DNA of 15,701 bases from SIG603 sp044432645. Its GTDB lineage: Bacteria > Bacillota > Clostridia > Oscillospirales > Acutalibacteraceae. This document shows, one piece after another, positions 1 through 6,531 of this stretch. Made by a program: the position numbers and the translations under genes. The notes under the pieces are model-generated. The model was not told where the DNA came from and did not search any database. It was given only the letters and a program-made list of their open reading frames with translations. Numbering within the stretch: position 1 is the stretch's first letter; every line of letters starts with the position of its first letter. The stretch spans positions 1 to 15,701 of the forward strand of contig JAWXUM010000047.1 in NCBI GenBank assembly GCA_044432645.1, in the 5' to 3' direction.

Positions 1-1
1 A

Positions 2-91
2 TTTATACCTCGAGTACCGTTTCGGTACTCCATCAATAGGCTTAGTCCTAACTTCACCAAACTCATCATTTGCAAATACTTTTATTCGTCC
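2..91 (-). pseudogene. possible Bro-N (antirepressor) N-terminal fragment, runs to window edge
   Basis: On the minus strand the frame reads GRIKVFANDEFGEVRTKPI followed by DGVP. This resembles the first beta-hairpin of Bro-N/antirepressor proteins of phages and ICEs, which usually begin with a pattern like KVFENxEFGxVRT. A good ribosome site (AAAGGAG) and an ATG at position 93 precede it, but that ATG reads Met-Asp-Glu-stop in another frame, so one base seems to be missing between the start codon and the conserved frame. After DGVP the usual FVGKDVA continuation is absent and a palindrome is found instead. The call rests on about 20 residues and the window edge hides the rest. Confidence 0.35.
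12..30. repeat. perfect 8-bp palindromic hairpin
   Basis: GAGTACCG and CGGTACTC flank a TTT loop. It falls just where the Bro-N-like similarity ends. No T-run follows on either side, so it does not look like an intrinsic terminator. It could be a recombination or protein-binding site. Confidence 0.5.
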
Positions 92-121
92 ATTTTAACT
101 CCTTTCTTTTCTGTAAAAATT

Positions 122-170
122 AAAAAAGACCGACTGCAAACTGAATTTAATCAGTTCACAATCGGTCTTT
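122..170 (-). terminator. rho-independent terminator of the antirestriction operon
   Basis: The outer stem AAAGACCGA pairs with TCGGTCTTT, and an inner stem AACTGA pairs with TCAGTT. On the minus strand the hairpin is followed by a run of six T and a T-rich tail. It lies 16 bp beyond the stop codon of the last gene of the operon. Confidence 0.9.
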
Positions 171-185
171 AACTTCAATATTCAT

Positions 186-1028
186 TTAATAACTCATTCC
201 TTGGTTTTGGGAATAATCTTCTTCCATATCGTCAATTTGTTCTTCGTTTTCTGGCATTCGTATAATTCCGTCATATAAGTCTAGCAATTCATTATTAATT
301 TGAGAAATATATGCGTTTTCAGTAAAAAATCCATTTTCCATATCTCTAATATCTTCGCCAACTTTTTGTGCATCAAGATGTTCTGTTACCCATTCTCTAA
401 ACTCATACGGCATTCTTTGAATTTCTTCAATAAGTCCTGCATCAATATAGAACTCACCCAGTTCTTCATCTGTTGTTGCTGGGGAGATGTCAACGCCTTG
501 CATATCTTTACAATTCATTGCAATATTAATCAAACTTGGCAAATCTTGAGATTCATCCAAATATTCAATCATTCCATCAAAACCAAACATTTCAATTTCA
601 TCCAAATTTTCAAGCTTTCTAGCTAAGAAGTTGAGTTCGAATAAATTAAAATTATTCATGTGCTTATCTTGTAGTAATGTAGTTCCACTTTTGGTGTAGC
701 TGTCACTTACATAACAATTTTCTGGGTTTTGATTAGCCTTTTCACACGCTTCTATGATTTTTTCATAAGTGTTTGGTAAAAATAATCTTTCACCAACATC
801 ACCCTTTTTTTCTGCAATCCAAGCTGTCATTGTGCCTTTAAATTCTTGGTTAATCACAGTGTTATGGGTTATTACATCAAAGTCATCTTCACCGACTATC
901 AAATTCAGAGTTCGTCCATTGCTCCACTTCATGATCAAGTTGCCTCCATCGTCAACGCCTGTAATTACACCACGAGTACCACTTGGCACTGGGTTGTACG
1001 GATCTTGCATTTCTTTTAATTCAACCAC
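186..1028 (-). CDS. DUF4314 / ArdA-like ICE protein, start codon apparently lost
   Basis: The N-terminal part is a DUF4314 domain (PSGTRGVITGVDDGGNLIMK then WSNGRTL, GEDDFDVI). The rest (from about residue 125, FNLFELNFLARKLENLDEIE) repeats the ArdA-like pattern also seen in the upstream gene: a LNELNFLA-type helix, then a block with INIAMNC and TDEELGEFYI. ArdA proteins are acidic DNA mimics that block type I restriction enzymes; this protein is strongly acidic too. The first legal start is the GTG at 1028, but homologous sequence continues 5' in frame to about 1090 (NFPTREQVDRIKEQFPVGT) with no start codon. One extra G would create ATGAAAAAT and an ATGA overlap with the upstream gene, so a one-base deletion is likely. 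Either a shortened protein starts at the GTG or the gene is crippled. Last gene of the operon. Confidence 0.75.
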   Translation of the reverse strand: MVELKEMQDPYNPVPSGTRGVITGVDDGGNLIMKWSNGRTLNLIVGEDDFDVITHNTVINQEFKGTMTAWIAEKKGDVGERLFLPNTYEKIIEACEKANQNPENCYVSDSYTKSGTTLLQDKHMNNFNLFELNFLARKLENLDEIEMFGFDGMIEYLDESQDLPSLINIAMNCKDMQGVDISPATTDEELGEFYIDAGLIEEIQRMPYEFREWVTEHLDAQKVGEDIRDMENGFFTENAYISQINNELLDLYDGIIRMPENEEQIDDMEEDYSQNQGMSY

Positions 1029-1086
1029 TGTTCCTACTGGAAATTGCTCTTTTATTCTGTCTACTTGTTCTCTAGTTGGAAAATTT

Positions 1087-2733
1087 TTATATTCCTTTCA
1101 TTGTAAAGCCTTGATATGGCTCTTGTTCATCTATCCCCAATTCTTCGGCAGTGCTGATTTTCCAATCATTATCACTGCTCCAAAAGCTGATATTGTAATC
1201 TCTATCACCGCAGTTAATATCTCTTTGTTCTACAGATTCGCCCCAACCATCGGACATTTGTCCAGACTCTGATTCGATAAATTTTACAATTTCTTGCTCT
1301 GTTAATGCTGCATTTAACTGTAATGTCATAACTCCCATTAATTCGTTATTTATATTTTCTACCGATATTCTGTAACTTTCAACTTTTGCATTAATACTGT
1401 CTTTCTTGTCATAGTATTCCATTAATCCACGCTCACCTAAATCAATGTCATAGTCTTTGATAAATTTATTAACTATATCTTCGTAATCTACCAACTCCTG
1501 TGGAGAGATTTCTTCTTCGTAATTGCCTTTTTCATAGTAACCATAATCGGTTTCTTCATCATAGCTGACGATTTTTAAGGGTACATATAATTTCATTTCT
1601 TGTGGCTCAAAGGTGTTATCCAAATTTATGTGTAGATTTTTATTCAAAATATCAATCATATCTTGGCTATAACCTTTGTAAGCAACATACCCTTGAAGTG
1701 TGAAAACTCCTGATTCTTCCAACATTCTATCAATTCCATATTTATTAAAATCAATATAGATTTCGAGGTTTTCATCATACTCGTATCTGCTACTGTCGAT
1801 TATCATGTGTTTTCCATAATCTAATGTACTATACACATTTGGGATTAATTCAAATTCATGCTGTGAAATTAATAAGGTTTTTAGTTCTTCGGCTGTTGTT
1901 ATCTTTGTTGCTGTAATAAGTTCGTCAAATTCAAAACTTGCACCTTTTTCTTGAATAATATTTGCAAATTCATTCAAATTTTCAAGTCTAAAATCAGAGA
2001 ATATAATTTCTGAAGTTTTTTCAGGTAAATCGCTATCTTCTACTGCAAGTTCTGCCTTAGAAATATCGTCTATTTCTAATCTTTCAAGTGCTTTGTCAAT
2101 CTCGGCTTGTTCGCATGGCAAATAAATATATTCACTTGCATTTTCTGTTTCAAGTCGCATTGTAATTGGGCAAGGTTCATACCAAAAGGCTGACAATGTT
2201 TTTCCGTTATAAACTTCGTATTCTTTATTTCTGTTTGGATACACAAGTCCATATTTTGAAGCTAGTGGGGAAGGATTATTTCTAATCATGTTTTCGACAT
2301 AACTCTTTCCGTCAAACTCTCGCAACACGCTTGTAGAAACGCCCCCTTCTTCATTGATGTACAACTTTCGTCCTAACTCTTTAAGGTCGCTAAAATCGTC
2401 TACAAGGCTGTAACAGTTGGTGTTCTGTGTCAAGTTTATCAAATCTTTCATGTTGTCGAGCTGCTTAGCACTTGCTCCTGCATAAAAAGTCTTGATTTCA
2501 TTTTGTGAAAGGCTATCAAAGTATTTCGTGAAAAAGTTTAATTCATCAAGTGTGGTTTCTTTATCCATTAGAATTTCAGATAGATTATCGTTGACATAAA
2601 CTTCGCCGATTGTGATTTTTGATTTTGTGCTGTTCTCAAGACCTAAGTCCTCATAACACTCTGCAATTTCTTTCTCCTTGCCAGGTAAATTAATACTTCG
2701 CTGCTTGTTTCCATTATTAATGTAAAATCTCAT
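1087..2733 (-). CDS. ArdA-like antirestriction protein (548 aa)
   Basis: A long, very acidic protein from the ArdA-like group carried by Firmicute ICEs. Residues about 60-140 show the family pattern (TLDELNFFTKYFDSLSQNE, then DLINLTQNTNCYSL and DLKELGRKLY), followed by a second beta-rich module from about 190 (FWYEPCPITMRLE, LPCEQAEIDKALERL) with further ArdA-like segments. The role inferred from the family is mimicry of B-form DNA to inhibit type I restriction on entry into a new host. The start ATG overlaps the stop of the preceding small gene (ATGA) and has a clear AAAGGAG ribosome site, which fixes the start and suggests translational coupling. Longer than classical ArdA (about 165-170 aa), consistent with a multidomain ICE variant. 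Substrate specificity cannot be judged from sequence. Confidence 0.8.
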   Translation of the reverse strand: MRFYINNGNKQRSINLPGKEKEIAECYEDLGLENSTKSKITIGEVYVNDNLSEILMDKETTLDELNFFTKYFDSLSQNEIKTFYAGASAKQLDNMKDLINLTQNTNCYSLVDDFSDLKELGRKLYINEEGGVSTSVLREFDGKSYVENMIRNNPSPLASKYGLVYPNRNKEYEVYNGKTLSAFWYEPCPITMRLETENASEYIYLPCEQAEIDKALERLEIDDISKAELAVEDSDLPEKTSEIIFSDFRLENLNEFANIIQEKGASFEFDELITATKITTAEELKTLLISQHEFELIPNVYSTLDYGKHMIIDSSRYEYDENLEIYIDFNKYGIDRMLEESGVFTLQGYVAYKGYSQDMIDILNKNLHINLDNTFEPQEMKLYVPLKIVSYDEETDYGYYEKGNYEEEISPQELVDYEDIVNKFIKDYDIDLGERGLMEYYDKKDSINAKVESYRISVENINNELMGVMTLQLNAALTEQEIVKFIESESGQMSDGWGESVEQRDINCGDRDYNISFWSSDNDWKISTAEELGIDEQEPYQGFTMKGI

Positions 2734-2960
2734 ATTTTTTCTCCTTTAAAATCATTTTGTTTTTTCTGACTTTTTTCTAAAGCTGTTTTTAAGCAATCAC
2801 CCTCTTTCGCATAACAAAAAAAGCCATGAGAAGCATAGTTGCACTTTCCACAGCTTTCAAAAGGTTTTGATATTTCTTCTTCGGCAATTTTCTTTTGCAC
2901 TGGAATGTCATCATCACAGTACAACTGGGTTCGCCCATTTTTCTTGTATTGAATTAACAT
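2730..2960 (-). CDS. small Cys-rich ICE protein
   Basis: 76 residues if started at the ATG at 2960, which has AAAGGA placed 8-9 bases upstream. An in-frame TTG at 2978 would place the ribosome site inside the gene and is rejected. The centre holds CGKC, then HGFFC and GDCLK, four to five cysteines with a histidine that could form a small metal-binding knuckle. I do not recognise a named family. It is the first gene of the operon and is coupled by ATGA overlap to the ArdA-like gene, so a role in ICE establishment or antirestriction is plausible but inferred only from position. Confidence 0.7.
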   Translation of the reverse strand: MLIQYKKNGRTQLYCDDDIPVQKKIAEEEISKPFESCGKCNYASHGFFCYAKEGDCLKTALEKSQKKQNDFKGEKI

Positions 2961-2997
2961 TTTATTTTTTCCTTTCAATTTTTTATATATAAAAACA

Positions 2998-3047
2998 AAA
3001 AAGGCCTAGCAACTTAAAAAATTAATTTTAAGAAACTAGGCCTTTTT
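2998..3047 (-). terminator. strong hairpin terminator upstream of the antirestriction operon
   Basis: AAAAAGGCCTAG pairs with CTAGGCCTTTTT, with an inner CTTAAAA/TTTTAAG extension. T-runs follow on both strands, so it could stop transcription both ways. On the minus strand it sits 38 bp before the first operon start with no evident promoter in between, so it either ends upstream transcription or acts as an attenuator for the operon. Confidence 0.85.
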
Positions 3048-3072
3048 GTGTATTTATTCAATTTATTTCAAA

Positions 3073-3285
3073 ATGTGAGAGTTCAAATCCAAAAACGTGT
3101 TTATGATATCCAAACTATTACACCATATATTTTCACTCTAAAAAATAAAAAAACAGCCAAAAACTGCCATTTTAGGGGTGTTTTTGGCTGTTTTCTTGTA
3201 TGACATCCAAATTGGTCACACTTCTTGGAAGGTGTAACCAATTTGGATATCATCTCCCTTTCAAATTTGCTCTGAACTTTCACAT
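3073..3285. repeat. MITE-like element with long imperfect terminal inverted repeats
   Basis: Both ends begin ATGTGA-r-AGTTCA and, 30-32 bases further in, carry ATGATATCCAAA followed by TTACACC. The left arm (3073-3125) reads inward on the plus strand and the right arm (3232-3285) reads inward on the minus strand. A third copy of the inner motif (ATGACATCCAAATTGGT) lies at about 3200, so the right half folds on itself as a second long hairpin. The middle holds a 15-bp terminator stem. A 60-codon open frame across it (3101-3283) is explained by the repeats and is not called as a gene. Flanks share ATTTATT-like sequence, but no clear target duplication can be defined. Confidence 0.65.
3141..3194 (-). 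terminator. 15-bp stem terminator inside the inverted-repeat element
   Basis: AAAACAGCCAAAAAC (3150-3164) pairs perfectly with GTTTTTGGCTGTTTT (3180-3194). On the minus strand it is followed by seven T, then a T-rich tail. It would stop minus-strand transcription arriving from the promoter at 3384-3412. Confidence 0.8.
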
Positions 3286-3302
3286 CACAAATTTATTATT
3301 TC

Positions 3303-3380
3303 AAGAAAATATACATAACGATCGCATATTTTCTTTTTTCTAAGTTCGAGTATAGATTAATAATTCTTTTAATCTATACT
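3303..3380 (-). other. two leader hairpins directly downstream of a minus-strand promoter
   Basis: AGTATAGATTAA (3349-3360) pairs perfectly with TTAATCTATACT (3369-3380), and AAGAAAATAT (3303-3312) with ATATTTTCTT (3326-3335). The first hairpin would start within a few bases of the predicted transcription start. No gene follows until 2960. The segment may be the 5' part of an untranslated leader or a small RNA ending at the terminator at 3141-3194. Confidence 0.5.
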
Positions 3381-3383
3381 AAT

Positions 3384-3412
3384 ATTATAACACATCTTAA
3401 CTAAAAATACAA
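3384..3412 (-). promoter_or_regulatory. sigma-A type promoter
   Basis: On the minus strand TTGTAT, a 17-base spacer, then TATAAT. The next real gene is about 420 bp downstream (2960), beyond two terminator-like hairpins. Confidence 0.65.
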
Positions 3413-3431
3413 TAGTTTTTCACTGCTCATA

Positions 3432-4254
3432 TTAAGATATACTAAAAATATCCTGCCAATTATTTGGAAATCCCATCTCAGAAGTTACCGCATTTTTATT
3501 GACTATATTTGATTTAAATTTAAAATCATTTATTTGTTTAAGCAATTGATTATAAAATTCTTCAAAGTCATCATGTGATAATAAAGATTTTAGTATAATC
3601 AAAATTGCAAACATATCATTATGACCTTTTCTGAATGCTGTTTTGTTTTTATTCATAGGCAATTTTAAACTTTTTTGTATATCTAAAACAGGTAGTGTAT
3701 CCTTGGTTTTATAATTGTACAATCTTCCATTGTGAGCACAAACATTTCTGAATTTAGTTAATATACTAAGCATACTTGACATTTCGCTAATTGAAATATT
3801 GCCATATTCATTGCAAATCTTTTGCTTAATCGAATCCAAAGAAAGACTATACATTTTAGAAATTTTTCCAAAAGAAAGAGCATTAATCAAAACCCAAAGT
3901 GGTACATTGCCGTGTTTATCTCTATTGTGATTGATTTTCACCAAACTTTTCACAAAAATAGTAAGATAATAAAGATTTTAGCTGCCTTTCTATTATCAAA
4001 ATATATTCTAAAAGTAAAATATGAAGTTTTTGGTCAAACTCATAAAGACAAACTATATCCTCAAAAAGCACCCCATTTTTATATAAATCCGTATTTTTAT
4101 CTTTGAAAATATGTTTGTATGCTGTTATCAAAAAGTAATATCCTGTCTTTTTCAAAACAGAAAGAGCAAACTCAGTGTCACCTATTATTAAACCTTTTTG
4201 CGATTGCAAGTTTTTTATTTGTTCATCATATGTTGTAAATGGTTTTCTACACAT
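3432..4254 (-). pseudogene. AbiF/Abi_2-family HEPN abortive-infection protein, broken by deletion and frameshift
   Basis: The N-terminal half (4254 to about 3930) starts MCRKPFTTYDEQIKNLQSQK and continues GLIIGDTEFA, LYEFDQKLHILLLE and SLLSYYFCEKFGEN, a typical Abi_2 opening. It then runs into a stop (3922). The C-terminal half continues in another frame from about 3940 (HNRDKHGNVPLWVLINALSF) and contains RNVCAH, the RNxxxH motif of HEPN ribonucleases. The roughly 45 residues that Abi_2 proteins usually have between these blocks are missing, so the break is a deletion whose length is not a multiple of three. The ATG at 4254 is preceded by GGAGG and chosen over the upstream frame, which runs through a terminator. 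Family role: RNA-cleaving abortive infection toxin. The active-site half survives but intact protein is unlikely. Confidence 0.8.
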
Positions 4255-4272
4255 AAAGCCCTCCATATATAG

Positions 4273-4341
4273 AAAAAAGACCTCCTCAGAGGTCTTTAGG
4301 TCACATTCAAACATTTCTGTTACAAATGCAACACGATCACT
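4273..4341 (-). ncRNA. abiF-RNA-like small RNA ending in an intrinsic terminator
   Basis: A strong promoter would start a transcript near 4341 that ends about 70 nt later at a perfect hairpin (AAAGACCTC, loop, GAGGTCTTT; 4276-4297) followed by six T. The abi start codon lies only about 20 bases beyond the T-run. A short terminator-ended RNA immediately 5' of an Abi_2 gene is the arrangement of the Rfam abiF RNA motif, proposed to act as RNA antitoxin or regulator of the AbiF toxin. I see the promoter, terminator and position directly; assignment to the abiF family is inferred from context, since I did not match the full covariance model. Confidence 0.6.
4276..4297 (-). terminator. intrinsic terminator between small RNA and abi gene
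   Basis: 9-bp perfect stem AAAGACCTC/GAGGTCTTT with a 4-base loop, followed on the minus strand by TTTTTT. Leaky read-through would set the level of the abi mRNA. Confidence 0.9.
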
Positions 4342-4347
4342 GCATAT

Positions 4348-4376
4348 ATAATAACATTTTCCAGACCAAAAGTCAA
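4348..4376 (-). promoter_or_regulatory. strong promoter of the abiF-like RNA
   Basis: Minus strand: TTGACT, exactly 17 bases, TATTAT. Near-consensus sigma-A promoter with no other gene to serve. Confidence 0.8.
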
Positions 4377-4450
4377 GAATTTTATTATACACGAGCTATA
4401 TCTATTATATGCAAAAACAAATAATTTATTCTAAAACATAAAATTGAACC

Positions 4451-4651
4451 CACGACAACGCAGTTATAGAATCATTTTTCAAGACTTTAAAATCCGAAGA
4501 ACTTTATCGCAGAGAATATACATCTGAAAAACATTTTAAAACTAGCATTGACAACTATATTAATTACTATAATAAAAAAAGACTTCACAAACGCAACAAT
4601 TATAAATCACCAAACGAAAAGGAGATTTTGGCACTTAATAGTTCAAAATAA
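4451..4651 (+). pseudogene. C-terminal fragment of an IS3-family transposase
   Basis: The plus strand reads HDNAVIESFFKTLKSEELYR, then a C-terminal YYNKKRLHKRNNYKSPNEKE and a stop. This is the end of the rve/DDE domain of IS3-family transposases; the E of VIESFF is the last catalytic acid. Only the last 66 codons remain; in-frame stop codons lie immediately upstream. It differs from the complete IS3 element at 7.7 kb (HNAVMESFFSNLKREEIYRN), so it comes from a different insertion. Confidence 0.85.
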
Positions 4652-4753
4652 GTGGATTTTTTAATGATTGTGCTTCCTATTTTCAAAGATTACCATTTTT
4701 GCAGTCTCATTTCACATTAAAATAAAAATTTTCAAGTTCTTGCTTAATTATAC

Positions 4754-5035
4754 TCAGCTACTTTTGGGTACAAACTCAAGTTTAATTGACATATTCATGC
4801 TTTCAGCTAATCTTTGGAGCATATTAAATGTAGGGTTTGCATTTCCGTTTTCAAGTTTTGAAATATCTGCTCTATCAATTCCAGCTTTATCTGCAAGCTG
4901 TTGTTGCGTTAATTTTGCTAATTTTCTTGCATTTAAAACTGCTTTTATGAGTTCATACTCAGGTGCTAATGCTTCATATTCTGCTTTTGTTTCTTCATCT
5001 TTTAGAAGAACTGCTTTCATTTCTTGTAAATTCAT
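4754..5035 (-). CDS. higA: HigA-type XRE-family antitoxin
   Basis: 93 residues. A helix-turn-helix of the XRE/Cro type occupies about residues 34-85 (LAKLTQQQLADKAGIDRADI, SKLENGNANPTFNMLQRLAE). The N-terminal 30 residues (EETKAEYEALAPEYELIKAV) match the extended helix of antitoxins paired with Gp49/HigB-like toxins. The ATG directly abuts the toxin stop codon and has AAGGAG just upstream, so the two are co-translated. Family role: binds and neutralises the toxin and represses the shared promoter. The toxin-first order is the usual hig order. Confidence 0.88.
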   Translation of the reverse strand: MNLQEMKAVLLKDEETKAEYEALAPEYELIKAVLNARKLAKLTQQQLADKAGIDRADISKLENGNANPTFNMLQRLAESMNMSIKLEFVPKSS

Positions 5036-5389
5036 TTATTTACTCTCCTTTTCAAGGTAATCCTTGCGATATTTTTTAGCAAGTTCAATTTCTCTAGGTG
5101 GTGTTTTTTGTGTTTTCTTCACAAAGCCATTAGTTAAAATTATTTTTTTGCCAATATGGAAAAAATACAATATTCGTGTGATATCAGAAGAAAATTTAAC
5201 CCTTAATTCAAAAATCCCATCATCTAAATGTTTGGTTGTTTCGCCCTCTAACTCATTTCCATATTCCTCTAACAAGTCAAGTTCTCTAAGAATTTTAGAT
5301 TTCATTTTTGGTTTTTGTTCTTTGATAAAGTCCATAACTGGAACATTCCCATTATCTTTAGTATATGCTATTATCTCAAAATCTTTCAT
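5036..5389 (-). CDS. higB: HigB / phage Gp49-like RelE-superfamily toxin
   Basis: 117 residues from the ATG at 5389, chosen because AGAGG precedes it and the family starts with KDFEIIAYTKDNGNVPVMDF; longer in-frame readings overlap the promoter. Core pattern: PVMDFIKE, LRELDLLEEYG, then IFELRVKFSSDITRILYFFH, IILTNGFVKKTQKTPPREIE. The basic residues and the FVKKTQKTP segment are those expected of ribosome-dependent mRNA endonucleases of this family. No damage is seen, so this module should be functional. Confidence 0.9.
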   Translation of the reverse strand: MKDFEIIAYTKDNGNVPVMDFIKEQKPKMKSKILRELDLLEEYGNELEGETTKHLDDGIFELRVKFSSDITRILYFFHIGKKIILTNGFVKKTQKTPPREIELAKKYRKDYLEKESK

Positions 5390-5414
5390 CTTTTGCCTCT
5401 TTTCTTCTAATACC

Positions 5415-5443
5415 ATTATAGTGGAATATATCCCACAAGTCAA
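5415..5443 (-). promoter_or_regulatory. higBA promoter with operator-like palindrome in the spacer
   Basis: Minus strand: TTGACT, 17 bases, TATAAT. The spacer contains a 16-bp near-perfect palindrome (GTGGGATATATTCCAC, 5421-5436, one mismatched pair) that fills nearly the whole space between the two hexamers. This is the expected place for HigA to bind for autorepression. Confidence 0.8.
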
Positions 5444-5568
5444 TAGTTTTCAAAGAATGTTCAGGTATTTTTTATTTTTATGTAAACATGCAGTTGCTTG
5501 ATTTTACTTTTAATCTTTAACAATCATATCGTGTTAAATTATAATCTTTTACTTTTCTCTTGCAATCT

Positions 5569-5811
5569 TTAACAGTGTTCGATCAATTTGCCGACCTCAG
5601 CAAATTGATCGTTTAGATTAATTCCACTGTATTGACAGGCAAGCTTTGCTCAATCTAAAACCTTTGAAAAATTTCTCCACTGACTATATTGCAAAATAAC
5701 AGACAATTCTCTAGCTTCCCAATATTCATTGCCATTTTCATCAATTTTCTTTATTTCTTCAAAATTTTTATATTCTGCTGCATTTATTTTTGGTATTTTT
5801 TCTCCAATCAA
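5569..5811 (-). pseudogene. dinD (DNA-damage-inducible protein D) N-terminal remnant
   Basis: The minus strand reads EYKNFEEIKKIDENGNEYW, EARELSVILQYSQWRNFSKV, then an in-frame TGA (5650-5652), then AKLACQYSGIN and DQFAEVGKLIE, then TAA. This is the conserved N-terminal Bro-N-like part of DinD-family proteins, with one internal stop and the C-terminal two thirds missing. The frame on both sides of the TGA matches the family, so the stop is a substitution rather than a frameshift. The function is lost. It lies directly behind the ORF-3-like gene on the same strand. Confidence 0.8.
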
Positions 5812-5887
5812 AATTAAATTTCTTCTAAAAAATCAATTTCTTTATCAGTCAACTCTTCTCTTTTCTCATAAACCTTAGTATATATTT

Positions 5888-6484
5888 TTATAAGTTTTTT
5901 AATCTAGAATTCAGCTTGGATTTATCAAATTTAGTGAAGTTAAATCTTTTGCCAAGATATTCAGAATATTCTTCATATGTTTCGCCTGTTTTAGTTTTAT
6001 ATGTTTCAGTTATTTCATTTAGCATATATACACCACCGATATCTTCCAAAATGCCATATCCTGTACCATTTGTTACTTTTGGCAATTCTCTTGCATCTTG
6101 ATTTTCATCTTTATATATTTTTGTTACTGTAAATTGAACATTCCAATCATCACCAAAGTCATAATTTAATGTACCTGTTTCGCCAACTTCACTAAAAATA
6201 TCTTTAACTCTATTTTCAACTGCATCTATAATTTCTATATCATCATATTTTTCTGTAAATTCGTTTATAATTTCTACACGTAAAAATTCATCATTATTTT
6301 CCAACTTTTTCTTAACTGGAATTTCAAAACAAAACAGATGACTTGCTTGCATTTTAAAAGCTATCATCATCGTGTACGCTAATTTTGTCATTGTTGCTGT
6401 TTCTGAAATTAAAAAAGTTCTGTGTATTAGTGGTTCGCTTCCTTTTAGTTCTGAGTAAATCTCATAAATTTTACTTTTTGCCAT
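5888..6484 (-). CDS. plasmid pRiA4b ORF-3-like family protein
   Basis: 198 residues. Hallmarks of the family are the opening with a beta-strand and RTFLISETATMTKLAYTM, and the central YDFGDDWNVQFTVTKIYKDE, followed by LPKVTNGTGYGILEDIGGV. The function of the family is not established; members are common on plasmids and ICEs and some are fused to transposase-like or helicase domains. AAGGATGG lies before the ATG. The reading frame ends SRLKNL-stop, a natural end, but the last codons form the heptamer A AAA AAC two codons before the stop; a -1 shift there would add about 26 residues ending at 5814 (IYTKVYEKREELTDKEIDFL). Confidence 0.85.
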   Translation of the reverse strand: MAKSKIYEIYSELKGSEPLIHRTFLISETATMTKLAYTMMIAFKMQASHLFCFEIPVKKKLENNDEFLRVEIINEFTEKYDDIEIIDAVENRVKDIFSEVGETGTLNYDFGDDWNVQFTVTKIYKDENQDARELPKVTNGTGYGILEDIGGVYMLNEITETYKTKTGETYEEYSEYLGKRFNFTKFDKSKLNSRLKNL

Positions 6485-6531
6485 TTTGCACCATCCTTAA
6501 TTAGCACTATAATTTATTAGTAACTAACACA

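Noticed and set aside
3101..3283. 60-codon minus-strand open frame
   Set aside because: It coincides with the inverted repeats and terminator stem of the MITE-like element; the frame is a by-product of palindromic sequence and has no family pattern.
4451..4651. Fragment of the same IS as the one at 7.7 kb
   Set aside because: The aligned C-terminal sequences differ at many residues, so it derives from another IS3 member.
3822..5501. Plus-strand open frames of 94-145 codons antisense to abi, higA and higB
   Set aside because: They are frame shadows: no ribosome sites, no family patterns, and the minus-strand genes are well supported.
5580..5611. 11-bp perfect hairpin as a terminator or RNA gene
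   Set aside because: No T-run follows on either strand, and the same bases encode conserved DinD residues (DQFAEVGKLI) in the remnant.
5650..5652. TGA recoding (TGA read as an amino acid) in the dinD frame
   Set aside because: TGA serves as a normal stop in several intact genes here (for example the VbhA-like and DUF2442 genes), and the dinD frame is truncated anyway.
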